Shown piece by piece: positions 1 through 9,518 of a stretch of 14,471 nt of DNA. The stretch's first letter is position 1. Every line of letters begins with the position of its first letter. Location of the stretch: contig JAOZTS010000022.1 of the NCBI GenBank assembly GCA_029939035.1, forward strand, positions 1 to 14,471, in the 5' to 3' direction. Source of the DNA: Candidatus Altimarinota bacterium. Lineage in GTDB: Bacteria; Patescibacteriota; Gracilibacteria; UBA1369; LOWO2-01-FULL-3. The notes beneath the pieces are model-generated. The model was not told the DNA's origin. It searched no databases and was given only the letters and a program-made list of their open reading frames with translations. A program made the translations under genes and the position numbers.

Positions 1-1
1 A

Positions 2-3000
2 GAATCACTTGCACAATTACTTCAAGAGTACAAAACTCACAAAACAGCAATTCAAGATGAATTCAAACAAAGAACTTTAGAAGCAGAAAAAATCGAAGAT
101 GCAAAAATGAAGAAAAAAGCAGAAACTGGCCTCGAAAAAGAATTCGCCAGTAAAATCGAAGAACTCGACTATCAAAATTCAGACACAAAAGAAACTCTAG
201 AAAAATTAGCTGTAGGAAAAGTATATTCAGAAATCGAATACAGAAATATGTCCCTAAAATTCGGACATGTCTTTAGAGCTGGAACCGGTGCTGAAGCTAT
301 AAGAGAAATTGTTGGAAATTTAGATTTAGAAAAATTAATCAAATTCCTACAGGAAGAAAAAAGAAAAAGTTCAGGACAAAAACTGAAGAAAATTATCAAA
401 AGAATCAAACTTGCTGGAAGCCTACTAAAGTCTGGGATCAGAGCAGAATGGTTCGTAATGACAGTTCTTCCGGTAATTCCACCAGATCTAAGACCTATGG
501 TCCAACTTGACGGAGGAAGATTCGCCGCTTCAGACCTAAACGATCTATACAGAAGAGTTATCAACAGAAATAACCGTCTAAAAAGACTACTTTCAATCGG
601 AGCTCCAGAAGTTATCTGCAGAAATGAAAAAAGAATGCTCCAAGAAGCAGTAGATACTCTATTAAACAACAGTGCAAGACAAGGACGAACAGTGTTTAAC
701 AGTGGAGACAAGAGAAAACTACGATCTCTATCAGACATGTTAAAAGGTAAACAAGGACGATTCAGACAAAATCTACTTGGTAAACGTGTGGACTATTCAG
801 GACGTTCTGTAATTATCATCGGACCAAATCTAAAATTGGATCAATGTGGAATGCCTAAAATCATGGCACTTGAATTATTCAAACCATTCATCATCGGACG
901 ATTAATAAGAGACGGATATGCTCACAACATCAAAAACGCAGAAAAATTAATCCAAGCTAACAAACGTGAAGTTTGGGACATCTTAGAGGAAGTCACACGA
1001 GACCACTACGTACTTCTAAATCGTGCTCCAACTCTACACAGACTTGGAATCCAAGCATTCAAACCAGTATTAATAGAAGGTAAAGCGATCCAAATTCACC
1101 CATTAGTATGTGCTGCCTTCAACGCCGATTTCGACGGAGATCAAATGGCTATCCACGTACCACTTTCAAAAAAGGCACAAGCAGAAGCCAAATCTCTAAT
1201 GTCTCCATGCCAAAACTTACTTAAACCATCAGCGGGAGAACCAATCGTTACACCTACTCAAGATATGGTACTTGGTTGCTACTACCTCACAAAACTTACA
1301 GCAGGCGAAAAAGGAGAAGGAATGATATTCGCAAATATAAAAGAAGCTATTCTTGCATACCAATCAGAACTCGTTCATCTCCAAGCACCAATAAAATGCC
1401 GATATAGAGATGAAATCAGAGAAACAACGGTTGGGCGACTGATCTTCAACAGTTACGTACCAGAAGGATTACCATACTACAACGACAATATTGGGAAAAA
1501 ACAACTTTCAAACATCGTTACTGAATGTTTTGAACTTCTCGGAAATGCAAAAACAACTCTTCTTGCGGACAACATGAAACACATGGGATTCAAGTTCGCA
1601 ACAAAATCAGGAATTTCATTTTCTCAAGAAGATATGGTAGTTCCAAAAAAGAAGGATGAAATAATCGAAGAAGCATCAGAAACAGTTAAGCAAATCAACA
1701 ATCAGTTCTGGAAAGGTTTAATCACTGATGAAGAAAGATACAACCACACGATCCAAATTTGGGCTAAGGCAAAGGGAGACATCACGAACATCATGATCAA
1801 CGGAATCGAAGAGAATAATTCAATTTTCTACATGATTGACTCTGGAGCCCGTGGTAACTGGGGACAAGTCACACAGCTCTGTGGAACTAAAGGTTTGGTA
1901 GCAAATCCAGCCGGAAAAACCATCGAACTCCCAATTAAATCCAATCTGAAAGAAGGATTTAAAATTCTGGAATACTTCATCGCGACACATGGAGGACGTA
2001 AAGGTAAATCAGATACAGCACTAAAGACAGCGGAAGCTGGATACCTAACACGTCGTTTAGTTGACTCAAACCAAGACGTAGTAATCAGAAAACAAGATTG
2101 TAAATCAAATCATCTTCACTCAATTACTCGAGAAGACTCTGAAATAATCGGAGAAAAATTCGAAATTAGAATATACGGAAGAACGCTTTCAGAGACTCTA
2201 AAACATCCAAAAACAGGAAAAGTAATTGGAAAAGCCAACACAATCATCGAAAAAGACACTCTACAACAAATAGAAGAAGCTGGAATCAATGAAGTAAAAG
2301 TAAGATCAGTAATGACCTGCCAAACAGAAGGAGGAATTTGCATAAAATGTTATGGAAAAGACCTAGGTACAAACAAAGAAGTAGAGATAGGAACTGCTGT
2401 AGGAATTATTGCCGCACAAAGTATCGGTGAACCAGGTACTCAGCTCACAATGCGAACATTCCACATGGGAGGTGTAGCCGAAGGTGGAGACATTACACAA
2501 GGTCTGACTCGTGTTGAAGAGCTTTTCGAAGCCAGAACTCCAAAAAGTCCAGCTCTAATTTCTGAGATAGAAGGTAAGGTTAAAGTTATCCACAAAGGTA
2601 AGCAAACTGAAATCAGCATCACTTCTCTAGAAAAAATATCTACAGAATACAAATTGTTTGCAGATATCTTGCCTATCGTAAAAGTGGGAGACAAGATTAA
2701 GCCAAAAATGGTAATAGCCAAAGCCGAAACTCACAAAGGCTCTATTAAAGCCATTGAAGACGGAAAAGTAAAAGAAATCACAAAAGAATCAATCATTGTT
2801 CAAAGTGAAGGTTCTGTAGAAAAAGTCCACAAAGTTCCTCAAGGTAGAACGGTAAAAGTAGCAAACAAAGATATCGTTCAAAAAGGACAACCACTAACTA
2901 ATGGGCACCTAGACCTGAAACACCTAATGGCGCTAACAGATACTTACACTGTTCAAAAATACATCGTTACTGAAGTACAAAGCATCTATGCATCTCAAGG

Positions 3001-3463
3001 TCAAAGTATCAACGATAAACACATCGAGATCATTGCAAAACAAATGCTTTCAAAAGTACGTATATTCGACAGTGGAGACAGCACATTCCTTCCTGGAGAA
3101 ATCGCAGATATCATTGAATTCAACAGAACAAACACAGACCTCAAAAAAGCAAAAAAGAAAACTGCAAAAGGAGAAAGATTATTACTTGGACTAACCAGAG
3201 TAGCCTTATTCACAGACAGTTGGCTATCTGCTGCATCATTCCAGGAAACAATCAGAGTACTAGTCGAAGCATCAACCACAAATAAACTCGATCAATTAGA
3301 GGGTCTAAAAGAAAATGTTATCATCGGTAAACTCATCCCAGCTGGAGAAATCTACAGGAAGAGAAATCCTCAAGAACTAAAGCCAAAAGACCTTAAAAAA
3401 GCAGAAACAGCAACAGAAGAAGAAGTTGAAGAAGAAGAAGAAAAAGTCTTACCAGTGATTTAA
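2..3463 (+). CDS. rpoC: DNA-directed RNA polymerase subunit beta' (5'-truncated by window edge)
   Basis: Largest catalytic subunit of RNA polymerase. The frame is open to the left edge, so the true start and the N-terminal zinc-binding domain lie outside; 1153 residues are visible. Seen: a charged helical stretch (nt 2-230), the lid/rudder region with [12 protein letters not shown] (about 772-809), the catalytic magnesium loop NADFDGD (1121-1141), a bridge helix with GARGNWGQ (about 1845-1870), and the trigger loop around [18 protein letters not shown] (about 2410-2465). The second zinc site is intact, with cysteines at 2099, 2318, 2339 and 2348 (spacing C-x6-C-x2-C for the last three). There is no large proteobacterial-type insertion in the trigger loop. 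The C-terminus is a Glu-rich acidic tail. The gene ends 40 nt before rpsL with no terminator, so co-transcription with rpsL is likely. Identity is certain. Confidence 0.99.
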   Translation, partial: ESLAQLLQEYKTHKTAIQDEFKQRTLEAEKIEDAKMKKKAETGLEKEFASKIEELDYQNSDTKETLEKLAVGKVYSEIEYRNMSLKFGHVFRAGTGAEAIREIVGNLDLEKLIKFLQEEKRKSSGQKLKKIIKRIKLAGSLLKSGIRAEWFVMTVLPVIPPDLRPMVQLDGGRFAASDLNDLYRRVINRNNRLKRLLSIGAPEVICRNEKRMLQEAVDTLLNNSARQGRTVFNSGDKRKLRSLSDMLKGKQGRFRQNLLGKRVDYSGRSVIIIGPNLKLDQCGMPKIMALELFKPFIIGRLIRDGYAHNIKNAEKLIQANKREVWDILEEVTRDHYVLLNRAPTLHRLGIQAFKPVLIEGKAIQIHPLVCAAFNADFDGDQMAIHVPLSKKAQAEAKSLMSPCQNLLKPSAGEPIVTPTQDMVLGCYYLTKLTAGEKGEGMIFANIKEAILAYQSELVHLQAPIKCRYRDEIRETTVGRLIFNSYVPEGLPYYNDNIGKKQLSNIVTECFELLGNAKTTLLADNMKHMGFKFATKSGISFSQEDMVVPKKKDEIIEEASETVKQINNQFWKGLITDEERYNHTIQIWAKAKGDITNIMINGIEENNSIFYMIDSGARGNWGQVTQLCGTKGLVANPAGKTIELPIKSNLKEGFKILEYFIATHGGRKGKSDTALKTAEAGYLTRRLVDSNQDVVIRKQDCKSNHLHSITREDSEIIGEKFEIRIYGRTLSETLKHPKTGKVIGKANTIIEKDTLQQIEEAGINEVKVRSVMTCQTEGGICIKCYGKDLGTNKEVEIGTAVGIIAAQSIGEPGTQLTMRTFHMGGVAEGGDITQGLTRVEELFEARTPKSPALISEIEGKVKVIHKGKQTEISITSLEKISTEYKLFADILPIVKVGDKIKPKMVIAKAETHKGSIKAIEDGKVKEITKESIIVQSEGSVEKVHKVPQGRTVKVANKDIVQKGQPLTNGHLDLKHLMALTDTYTVQKYIVTEVQSIYASQGQSINDKHIEIIAKQMLSKVRIFDSGDSTFLPGEIADIIEFNRTNTDLKKAKKKTAKGERLLLGLTRVALFTDSWLSAASFQETIRVLVEASTTNKLDQLEGLKENVIIGKLIPAGEIYRKRNPQELKPKDLKKAETATEEEVEEEEEKVLPVI

Positions 3464-3465
3464 TC

Positions 3466-3494
3466 TTGCTTTTATAAAAAACTTAATATAAATT
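3466..3494 (+). promoter_or_regulatory. Possible weak promoter ahead of rpsL
   Basis: TTGCTT (3466-3471), a 17-nt spacer, then TAAATT (3489-3494); TATAAA at 3487-3492 is an alternative -10 with a 15-nt spacer. If used, transcription would start only a few bases before the rpsL ATG, giving a nearly leaderless message. Both hexamers deviate from consensus and the region is AT-rich, so this could be chance. Confidence 0.25.
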
Positions 3495-3503
3495 ACGCGA
3501 GCC

Positions 3504-3926
3504 ATGCCAACAATAAACCAATTAGTAAAAAAAGGTAGAAAGAAAATGATAAAGAAGAGCAAATCTCCTGCGCTTCAGATGATGTTTAATACGCTCAAAA
3601 ACAAGAGCGTAAAAGTTTCATGTCCACAAAAGCGTGGTGTTTGTACAAAAGTTACAACAATGACACCAAAGAAACCGAATTCAGCCCTACGAAAAGTAGC
3701 AAGAGTTAAACTTACTAACGGTATGGAGGTAAACGCTTATATCGGAGGTGAAGGACACAATTTACAAGAACACTCAGTCGTAATAATCCGTGGAGGTAGA
3801 GTAAAAGATCTTCCCGGTGTTAGATATCACATAGTGAGAGGATGTTTGGATACACAAGGAGTACAAAACCGACAACAAGGACGATCTAAGTACGGGGCAA
3901 AGAAATCTGCAAAAAAATCTGAATAA
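3504..3926 (+). CDS. rpsL: 30S ribosomal protein S12
   Basis: S12 sits at the 30S decoding centre and helps check codon-anticodon pairing. 140 residues. It begins [12 protein letters not shown] and carries the family cores [12 protein letters not shown] (from about residue 54) and [13 protein letters not shown], then [18 protein letters not shown] (97-113). The lysines equivalent to E. coli K42 and K87, where streptomycin resistance usually arises, are both Lys. The Asp after the second Lys (D102), the target of RimO methylthiolation in some bacteria, is present. About 13 extra residues after SPAL (about 24-38) match the longer Firmicutes-type form rather than the E. coli form. No Shine-Dalgarno precedes the ATG. 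rpsG follows after 13 nt. Confidence 0.98.
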   Translation: MPTINQLVKKGRKKMIKKSKSPALQMMFNTLKNKSVKVSCPQKRGVCTKVTTMTPKKPNSALRKVARVKLTNGMEVNAYIGGEGHNLQEHSVVIIRGGRVKDLPGVRYHIVRGCLDTQGVQNRQQGRSKYGAKKSAKKSE

Positions 3927-3939
3927 CACGCAACAGCAC

Positions 3940-4407
3940 ATGGGAAAAATTAGACAAAGAAAAACAGTAGACTTCATTCCATCAGAATCTTCTCCTATAC
4001 AAGAGAAGTTCATTAATTACTTGATGCTTGATGGGAAAAAATCTACAGCAAGAAGAATTTTCAACGACACATTAAAAATTGTTAGCAAAAAAGAGACAGG
4101 AGATCCTGAAAAAGTTTTCAAAGCAGCTATAGATAATGTAAAGCCTCGACTTGAAGTAAAAGCCAAGAGAATCGGAGGTGCGGTTTATCAAATTCCAAGA
4201 GAAGTTAAACCTAACAGACAAATTGCTCTAGCTTTCAGATGGATTCTGGCGGCTGCAAGAGGTAAAAAAGGTGCAACAATGGCTCAAAAACTCGCCAATG
4301 AACTAACCGAAGCCTCAAAAGAACAAGGAACTGCAGTCAAAAAGAAAGAAGACACTCACAGAATGGCAGAGGCAAACAAAGCATTCGCACATTTGGCAAG
4401 ATATTAA
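3940..4407 (+). CDS. rpsG: 30S ribosomal protein S7
   Basis: S7 is a primary binder of the 16S rRNA 3' domain; it organises the 30S head and lines the E site. 155 residues, the normal length. The N-terminal arm (MGKIRQRK), the central GGAVYQIPREVKP (about 79-91) and RRIF and AFAHLARY near the end are typical. Only 13 nt separate it from rpsL, too short for the S7-binding regulatory hairpin found in this gap in E. coli, so that feedback loop is probably absent or located elsewhere. There is no Shine-Dalgarno before the ATG. Downstream are a promoter and hairpin that lead into fusA. Confidence 0.98.
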   Translation: MGKIRQRKTVDFIPSESSPIQEKFINYLMLDGKKSTARRIFNDTLKIVSKKETGDPEKVFKAAIDNVKPRLEVKAKRIGGAVYQIPREVKPNRQIALAFRWILAAARGKKGATMAQKLANELTEASKEQGTAVKKKEDTHRMAEANKAFAHLARY

Positions 4408-4411
4408 AACC

Positions 4412-4440
4412 TTGACTTCCTTCAGCCCGCTCCCTAAAAT
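4412..4440 (+). promoter_or_regulatory. Housekeeping-type promoter for fusA
   Basis: TTGACT (4412-4417), exactly 17 nt, then TAAAAT (4435-4440). The predicted start lies near 4447, immediately before a perfect inverted repeat. The -35 flank TTGACTTCC and the C-rich, G-poor spacer resemble the promoters before rpsJ and rplC. It would let fusA be made in excess of the upstream genes. Confidence 0.6.
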
Positions 4441-4447
4441 GCCCAAG

Positions 4448-4478
4448 GCGTTTTCATCATAGAAAACGCAACTTTTTT
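4448..4478 (+). promoter_or_regulatory. Hairpin plus T-tract at the 5' end of the fusA transcript
   Basis: Perfect 8-bp stem GCGTTTTC (4448-4455) and GAAAACGC (4462-4469) with a 6-nt loop, then AAC and six T (4473-4478). For transcripts from rpsG this could act as a weak terminator or attenuator. For transcripts from the fusA promoter it would form a 5'-terminal stem-loop. The stem is AT-rich in its centre and the T-tract is set off by three bases, so termination would be partial at best. Confidence 0.45.
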
Positions 4479-4500
4479 AACTACTATAACTAACCAAAAA

Positions 4501-6597
4501 ATGTCAGAAGACTTAAGAAATCTCCGCAATATTGGAATTATTGCCCATATTGATGCCGGAAAAACAACTGTAACTGAAAGAATCCTTTACTACACAGGAA
4601 GAACTCATAAAATTGGTGAAACACATGATGGTGAATCTCAAATGGACTGGATGGAACAAGAGAAAGAGAGAGGAATCACGATCACCTCAGCAGCAACAAC
4701 ATGTTTCTGGACTCCATCAGATTCAGACGTAAAGCAAAGAATCAACATCATCGATACTCCAGGACACGTTGACTTCACAGTAGAGGTAGAACGTTCACTT
4801 CGTGTACTCGACGGAGGTGTAGCAGTATTCGATGGAGCTATGGGTGTAGAACCACAATCTGAAACAGTATGGAGACAAGCGGACAAATACAACGTTCCTC
4901 GAATTGCTTTCATAAACAAGATGGACAAAATGGGTGGAGACTTTTTCATGAGTCTTAAATCAATTCACGAAAGACTTACACCAGACGCAGTCGCAATCCA
5001 ACTCCCAATTGGAGCTGAAAAAGATCTAAAAGGGGTAATCGATCTTATCGAAAGAAAAGCTTATGCATTTGAAGGAGACATGGGAGAAAAAACAGTGGAT
5101 ATAGATATTCCTGAAGACATGAAAGCCAAAGTAGAAGAATATAGAGCAATAATGGTTGAAAAAATTGCAGAAAATGATGATGCATTAATGGAAAAATTCC
5201 TTGAAGATGCAGAAATTTCAATAGACGAACTCAAAGCCGGAATCAGAAGTGCAACAATCAGTAACAAAATTTATCCTGTAATGTGCGGAACCGCTCTACA
5301 AAATATTGGACTACAACCACTTCTGGATGCTGTTTGTTGGTTTTTACCATCTCCAATGGACATAGAAGATATAAAAGGAACTAATCCAAAAACTGGAGAA
5401 GAAATTACAAGAAAACCCGATGAAAACGAACCATTTTCAGCACTAGCATTCAAGATCGCAACTGATCCATTCGTTGGAAATCTTTGTTTCTTCCGTGTTT
5501 ACTCAGGAACCCTGACATCTGGAAGCTACATCCTAAACACAGCAACAGGAGACAAAGAAAGAGTCGGACGTATTTTACAAATGCATGCAAACACTCGAGA
5601 AGAGATCAAAGAAGTAAAAGCAGGAGACATCGCCGCTCTAGTTGGACTAAAAAGAACAACAACCGGTAACACATTATCTGATGTAAACAACCCAATACTA
5701 CTAGAATCAATCGATTTCCCAGAACCAGTTATCCGAATTGCGGTTGAACCAAAGACAAAAGCAGATCAAGAAAAAATGGGTCTTGCATTACAAAGATTGG
5801 CGCAAGAAGATCCAACATTCACAGTTAAATCAGACGAAGAAACAGGTCAAACAATCATCGCTGGCATGGGAGAACTTCATCTAGACGTCCTAGTAGACAG
5901 AATGAAAAGAGAATTCAAAGTAGAAGCAAATGTCGGTGCACCACAAGTTGCATACAGAGAAACAATTACAAAAGAAATCGAAATGCAAGAAAAATACGCA
6001 AAACAAACAGGTGGTCGTGGTCAATTCGCCAACGTACACCTACGAATTACTCCACAAGAACCTGGAGAAGACTATGAATTCAAAAACTCAATTACAGGAG
6101 GAAAGATTCCAAAAGAATACATTCCAGCTGTTGATAAAGGTATCAAAGAGGCTATGACAAAAGGTATTATAGCTGGTTACCCAGTAGTAGATATCAAAGC
6201 TGAGCTATATGATGGCTCATTTCATGATGTTGATTCATCAGAAATGGCGTTCAAGATCGCAGGTTCTATTTGTTTCCAAAACGCTGTAAAACAAGCAAAC
6301 CCAGTACTTCTTGAGCCAGTAATGAGCGTAGAGGTAACTGTTCCAGAAAATTATTTTGGTGACGTAATGGGAGATGTTAACTCTCGACGTGGTCAAATCT
6401 CAGAATCTGGTGACAGAGGACTAATCAAATTCATAAAAGCAGAGATTCCATTAGCAGAAATGTTCGGGTATGCAACCGAGCTAAGATCAATGACACAAGG
6501 ACGCGGAAACTACACTATGGAGTTCGGGCACTACAACAAAGTTCCAAATAATGTAGCAGAAGAAATTATTGCAAAAAAATCAGGGAAAACAGAGTAA
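4501..6597 (+). CDS. fusA: Elongation factor G
   Basis: Ribosomal translocase GTPase that moves tRNA and mRNA after peptide transfer and works with ribosome recycling factor. 698 residues, full length. G1 AHIDAGKT (15-22), G2 RGITI (57-61), G3 DTPGH (85-89) and G4 NKMD (139-142) are intact. G5 reads CGTAL (262-266), with Thr where Ser is common, probably harmless. Domains II to V follow. The domain IV tip holds FHDVDSSE with His575, equivalent to the conserved histidine that contacts the decoding centre, and domain V carries [13 protein letters not shown]. The start is clear from the family N-terminus and is preceded by a 31-nt linker without a single G and no Shine-Dalgarno. tuf follows after 88 nt. 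Confidence 0.99.
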   Translation: MSEDLRNLRNIGIIAHIDAGKTTVTERILYYTGRTHKIGETHDGESQMDWMEQEKERGITITSAATTCFWTPSDSDVKQRINIIDTPGHVDFTVEVERSLRVLDGGVAVFDGAMGVEPQSETVWRQADKYNVPRIAFINKMDKMGGDFFMSLKSIHERLTPDAVAIQLPIGAEKDLKGVIDLIERKAYAFEGDMGEKTVDIDIPEDMKAKVEEYRAIMVEKIAENDDALMEKFLEDAEISIDELKAGIRSATISNKIYPVMCGTALQNIGLQPLLDAVCWFLPSPMDIEDIKGTNPKTGEEITRKPDENEPFSALAFKIATDPFVGNLCFFRVYSGTLTSGSYILNTATGDKERVGRILQMHANTREEIKEVKAGDIAALVGLKRTTTGNTLSDVNNPILLESIDFPEPVIRIAVEPKTKADQEKMGLALQRLAQEDPTFTVKSDEETGQTIIAGMGELHLDVLVDRMKREFKVEANVGAPQVAYRETITKEIEMQEKYAKQTGGRGQFANVHLRITPQEPGEDYEFKNSITGGKIPKEYIPAVDKGIKEAMTKGIIAGYPVVDIKAELYDGSFHDVDSSEMAFKIAGSICFQNAVKQANPVLLEPVMSVEVTVPENYFGDVMGDVNSRRGQISESGDRGLIKFIKAEIPLAEMFGYATELRSMTQGRGNYTMEFGHYNKVPNNVAEEIIAKKSGKTE

Positions 6598-6604
6598 TTT
6601 CATC

Positions 6605-6633
6605 TTGCCTACAACAAAAAATTCAGATAATAT
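6605..6633 (+). promoter_or_regulatory. Probable promoter for tuf
   Basis: TTGCCT (6605-6610), 17 nt, then TAATAT (6628-6633); GATAAT at 6626-6631 is an overlapping alternative with a 15-nt spacer. The predicted start falls at the base of the following inverted repeat. EF-Tu is usually the most abundant protein of this set, so a dedicated promoter makes sense, but the -35 is imperfect. Confidence 0.45.
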
Positions 6634-6637
6634 TCTC

Positions 6638-6655
6638 GCGCTGTAACCACAGCGC
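6638..6655 (+). promoter_or_regulatory. GC-rich hairpin in the tuf leader
   Basis: Perfect 6-bp stem GCGCTG (6638-6643) and CAGCGC (6650-6655) with loop TAACCA. It sits at or next to the predicted transcript 5' end and is followed by 30 nt containing no G up to the tuf ATG. There is no T-tract directly after it, so it is not a terminator. A 5'-protective or start-exposing role is inferred. Confidence 0.5.
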
Positions 6656-6685
6656 CTAATACATTAATTTTTAAACAAAAAAAAT

Positions 6686-7879
6686 ATGGCTGATGAAAAA
6701 TTTGATAGAAGTAAGCCCCACGTAAATGTTGGGACAATTGGTCACGTTGACCACGGTAAAACTACTCTAACTGCTGCAATTACAACAGTAGCTGCAAAAA
6801 AGATGGGTGGTGCTAACAAAGCCGTAGCATTCGACCAAATTGATAATGCACCGGAAGAAAAGGAAAGAGGAATTACGATCGCAACATCTCACCAAGAGTA
6901 TGAAACAGAAAAGAGACACTACGCTCACGTAGATTGTCCAGGACATGCTGATTATGTAAAGAACATGATCACAGGTGCTGCTCAAATGGACGGAGCAATT
7001 CTAGTAGTATCAGCCGCAGACGGACCAATGCCACAAACTCGTGAACATATCCTTCTTGCTAGACAGGTTGGTGTTCCAAAAATCGTAGTTTTCCTTAACA
7101 AGATGGACATGGCTGATCCTGAGATCGCTGAACTATCTGAAATGGAAATTAGAGAACTATTGAACAAATACGAATTCCCAGGAGACGATACTCCAATCAT
7201 CAAAGGTTCTGCACTTAAAGCACTTGAAAATCCAGATGATGAAGAAGCAATAAAACCAATACTTGAACTTCTTGATACTCTAGACACATACATTCCAGAA
7301 CCAGTTCGTGAACTAGACAAACCTTTCCTAATGCCAGTTGAAGACGTTTTCTCAATAAAAGGACGTGGAACAGTTGCTACAGGAAGAATTGATCAAGGTA
7401 TCGTCAAAATTAACGAAGAAATCGAAATTGTAGGAATCAAAGACACTAGAAAAGTAGTAGTTACAGGAGTAGAAATGTTCCGAAAACTGCTAGATCAAGG
7501 TCAAGCTGGTGATAATGTAGGAATCCTACTAAGAGGTATTGAAAGAGAAGAAATAGAAAGAGGACAAGTTCTAGCTAAACCTGGATCAATCACTCCTCAC
7601 ACAAAATTCGAAGCTGAAGTTTACATCCTTAATAAAGACGAAGGAGGACGACACACACCATTCTTCAAAGGATACAAACCTCAGTTCTACATCCGAACAA
7701 CTGATGTTACAGGTGCTGTAGAACTTCCTGCAGACGTAGAAATGGTAATGCCTGGTGACAAAGTAAACATGATTGTTACACTAGGAGCTCCAATCGCTCT
7801 AGACGAAGGAACTAGATTCGCTATCCGTGAAGGAGGACGAACAGTAGGAGCAGGAGTAGTAGCAAAGATTATGGAATAA
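6686..7879 (+). CDS. tuf: Elongation factor Tu
   Basis: GTPase that carries aminoacyl-tRNA to the ribosomal A site. 397 residues, normal length. G1 GHVDHGKT (19-26), G2 RGITI (61-65), G3 DCPGH (83-87, with the catalytic His87 equivalent to E. coli His84), G4 NKMD (138-141) and G5 GSALK (174-178) are all present. Domain 2 (about 210-305) and domain 3 (about 306-397, ending [10 protein letters not shown]) are complete. The start is fixed by the family N-terminus ([20 protein letters not shown]). No Shine-Dalgarno; the leader before the ATG is A/T-rich with no G for 30 nt. A strong terminator follows within 25 nt, closing the str-type block. Confidence 0.99.
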   Translation: MADEKFDRSKPHVNVGTIGHVDHGKTTLTAAITTVAAKKMGGANKAVAFDQIDNAPEEKERGITIATSHQEYETEKRHYAHVDCPGHADYVKNMITGAAQMDGAILVVSAADGPMPQTREHILLARQVGVPKIVVFLNKMDMADPEIAELSEMEIRELLNKYEFPGDDTPIIKGSALKALENPDDEEAIKPILELLDTLDTYIPEPVRELDKPFLMPVEDVFSIKGRGTVATGRIDQGIVKINEEIEIVGIKDTRKVVVTGVEMFRKLLDQGQAGDNVGILLRGIEREEIERGQVLAKPGSITPHTKFEAEVYILNKDEGGRHTPFFKGYKPQFYIRTTDVTGAVELPADVEMVMPGDKVNMIVTLGAPIALDEGTRFAIREGGRTVGAGVVAKIME

Positions 7880-7900
7880 TAGCCTTAGAAAAACTTTTTG

Positions 7901-7931
7901 AAAAGGCCGCTTGAAAGAGCGGTCTTTTTTT
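7901..7931 (+). terminator. Rho-independent terminator after tuf
   Basis: Stem GGCCGCT (7905-7911) and AGCGGTC (7918-7924), 7 bp with one G-U pair and a 6-nt loop, followed directly by seven T (7925-7931) and preceded by AAAA (7901-7904). It is the only textbook intrinsic terminator in the window and separates the rpoC-to-tuf unit from the rpsJ promoter. Confidence 0.88.
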
Positions 7932-7946
7932 ATTTAAATTTCCCAA

Positions 7947-7975
7947 TTGACTTCCCCACCCCTATCCTATATAAA
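7947..7975 (+). promoter_or_regulatory. Housekeeping-type promoter for rpsJ
   Basis: TTGACT (7947-7952), exactly 17 nt, then TATAAA (7970-7975). It lies just after the tuf terminator, as expected for the first promoter of an S10 operon. The predicted start is near 7982, which leaves a leader of about 134 nt before the rpsJ ATG. Confidence 0.7.
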
Positions 7976-7981
7976 TCCATT

Positions 7982-8115
7982 ACAAAATTGATTTCTTGCT
8001 TTTAAGGAATCACTCGCGAGAAACTCTCTCGCACGGGACAGCTCAGACGGAATTTCCATCAAAGTCATGAAAAATGACCGAGCCATCCCAGCCCGGTAAT
8101 TTAACCAAACACACC
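7982..8115 (+). promoter_or_regulatory. rpsJ 5' leader with stem-loops and a 10-codon upstream ORF
   Basis: Long untranslated leader. Visible stems: GCGAGA (8016-8021) with TCTCGC (8027-8032), loop of 5; GTCAT (8064-8068) with ATGAC (8074-8078), loop GAAAA; and a looser ACCG (8077-8080) with CGGT (8094-8097), which would compete with the second stem. A tiny ORF, ATG at 8067 to TAA at 8099 (MKNDRAIPAR), spans the last part. The final 18 nt before rpsJ contain no G. S10 leaders in E. coli bind L4 for feedback; no clear match to that structure is visible, so regulation is inferred only from length and position. Confidence 0.4.
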
Positions 8116-8436
8116 ATGGCAGCATCACAAAAAATTCGTATCAAAATTCGATCTTTCGATCACAAAGTAATCGATGAAACTACAAAACTCATCATCGACA
8201 CAGCTGAAAGAACTGGAGCAATGGTTTCAGGACCAATCCCCCTCCCTACAAAGATCGAAAAGTTCACAGTAAACAAATCAACATTCGTTCACAAAACTGC
8301 ACGTGAACAATTTGAAATGAGAACACACCAAAGACTTATCGACATCACAGAAACAACAAACAAAACAATTGAATCACTTTCAAACCTATCACTCCCTGCC
8401 GGAGTAGAGATCGAAATCAAAATGCTACAAGAGTAG
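8116..8436 (+). CDS. rpsJ: 30S ribosomal protein S10
   Basis: S10 binds the 30S head and in many bacteria also acts with NusB in transcription antitermination. 106 residues from this ATG, close to the usual 102-105. It starts MAASQKIRIKIRSFDHKVID, matching the family N-terminus; an in-frame ATG at 8074 would add 14 unrelated residues and lies inside a predicted hairpin arm, so 8116 is preferred. The motifs GPIPLPTK (about 55-62), the loop FVHKTAREQFEMRTHQRLIDI and the terminal GVEIEIKML are typical. No Shine-Dalgarno. The gene ends in TAG. In most bacteria rplC would follow; here an antiporter gene comes first. Confidence 0.97.
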   Translation: MAASQKIRIKIRSFDHKVIDETTKLIIDTAERTGAMVSGPIPLPTKIEKFTVNKSTFVHKTAREQFEMRTHQRLIDITETTNKTIESLSNLSLPAGVEIEIKMLQE

Positions 8437-8453
8437 CCCCAAATTCCGATTTT

Positions 8454-8462
8454 TGGTATAAT
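8454..8462 (+). promoter_or_regulatory. Extended -10 promoter for the antiporter gene
   Basis: TGGTATAAT (8454-8462): a perfect TATAAT (8457-8462) with the TGn extension. No -35 hexamer is visible at the right distance, as is usual for extended -10 promoters. The predicted start near 8469 gives a leader of about 20 nt. It would let the antiporter be expressed apart from rpsJ. Confidence 0.5.
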
Positions 8463-8488
8463 TTAAAGGTAAAACTCATTCTCTACCT

Positions 8489-9463
8489 ATGGAAATCCTA
8501 CAATGGTCAGCACTGTTTGCAATAGCCCTCGCTGCGTTAATCAAATCCGCAGATATTTTCACAGACAACGCTGAAAAAATAGGACTACATTTTCGTATAC
8601 CACCATTCATTATTGGAGTCACAATAATTGCACTTGGGACTTCACTCCCAGAGCTTGCTTCCTCTATAGTTGCTGTAACAAGCGGGCATTCAGAAATAGT
8701 AATAGGTAACGTCGCAGGTTCAAACATGGCAAACATTCTGCTAGTATTAGCAATAACTGCAATTGTTGGAAAACACTTATACGTAGACAAAGACATTATA
8801 AATATTGATCTGCCAATACTACTCGGTAGCTCAATCTTCCTCTTTCTAACCGTAATGGATGGCGATTTCACGTTTGCCGAAGGAATCTTAGCAATTCTCA
8901 TCCTGATAACTTACATTATCTACAATGTAAAAAGTCACAGAAAGATTAATCCGAAAGATAAACGCCAACTATCAAAAGAGAAACAAGAAGTTAAAAAAGA
9001 AGAGAAAAAAGGCAAATTATCAATAAAATACCCTCTATATCTGCTAGCATCGGGTGTCGCCCTCTATTTTTCAGCAGACTATTTAATCCATTCAGTAATA
9101 AAACTTTCTGAAATTTTCGAAGTTGGTAAAGAAATCATCGCCGTATCCGCAATAGCAATTGGTACATCCCTTCCCGAACTAGTAGTCTCAATTGTTGCAG
9201 TTAGAAAAGGAAAAGTGGACATCGCAATCGGAAACGTAACTGGCTCAAACATCTTCAACGCTTTGGGAGTAATGGGAATACCAGCCCTATTTGGCACACT
9301 CACAATCCCACTAGATATCATAGCTTTCACCATTCCAGCCCTTCTTCTCACAACAATCCTCTATTTGTTTGTAACAATGGACAAACAAGTCTCACAATGG
9401 GAAGGAATTACACTTCTAGTTCTATACATTGCGTTCATTGGAAAAATCCTTGGACTAATCTAG
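8489..9463 (+). CDS. Sodium/calcium antiporter, CaCA family (YrbG-like)
   Basis: Inner-membrane cation exchanger of 324 residues, probably exchanging Ca2+ for Na+ or H+. Two inverted alpha repeats are plain: GTSLPE at 50-55 with GN-x2-GSN at 73-79, and GTSLPE at 225-230 with GN-x2-GSN at 248-254. The glutamates E55 and E230 are the expected metal ligands. About ten hydrophobic segments flank a charged Lys/Glu-rich cytoplasmic loop at about 147-179. This is a full-length, bacterial-type protein without a regulatory Calx-beta domain. It uses AUA for Ile in more than a dozen codons, more freely than tuf, as expected for a less highly expressed gene. It ends in TAG. Its place between rpsJ and rplC is unusual. 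The exact ion preference cannot be read from the sequence. Confidence 0.93.
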   Translation: MEILQWSALFAIALAALIKSADIFTDNAEKIGLHFRIPPFIIGVTIIALGTSLPELASSIVAVTSGHSEIVIGNVAGSNMANILLVLAITAIVGKHLYVDKDIINIDLPILLGSSIFLFLTVMDGDFTFAEGILAILILITYIIYNVKSHRKINPKDKRQLSKEKQEVKKEEKKGKLSIKYPLYLLASGVALYFSADYLIHSVIKLSEIFEVGKEIIAVSAIAIGTSLPELVVSIVAVRKGKVDIAIGNVTGSNIFNALGVMGIPALFGTLTIPLDIIAFTIPALLLTTILYLFVTMDKQVSQWEGITLLVLYIAFIGKILGLI

Positions 9464-9483
9464 AAAGCTACAATTTTTTTCTA

Positions 9484-9512
9484 TTGACTACCCAAATCCC
9501 CATCTGTATATT
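9484..9512 (+). promoter_or_regulatory. Housekeeping-type promoter for rplC and the downstream ribosomal genes
   Basis: TTGACT (9484-9489), exactly 17 nt, then TATATT (9507-9512). The flank TTGACTACC and the C-rich spacer resemble the fusA and rpsJ promoters. The predicted start is near 9519. It would drive the ten ribosomal genes that follow and compensates for the antiporter separating them from the rpsJ promoter. Confidence 0.65.
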
Positions 9513-9518
9513 CTCTTA

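Noticed and set aside
172..738. 188-codon open frame on the minus strand inside rpoC
   Set aside because: Antisense shadow of a certain gene; no family features, low-complexity Ser/Leu/Phe composition.
3927..3939. Searched the rpsL-rpsG gap for an S7 autoregulatory hairpin
   Set aside because: The gap is only 13 nt and shows no stem.
8074..8115. Upstream in-frame ATG that would lengthen S10 by 14 residues
   Set aside because: The added residues do not match the S10 family, the usual N-terminus begins at 8116, and the upstream ATG lies in a hairpin arm.
8476..8901. 141-codon minus-strand frame over the antiporter start
   Set aside because: Mirror of the antiporter gene; no recognisable protein features.
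9461..9483. TAGAAA/TTTCTA inverted repeat with a T-run after the antiporter stop
   Set aside because: An AT-only 6-bp stem with the T-run inside the loop rather than after the stem; too weak to call a terminator.
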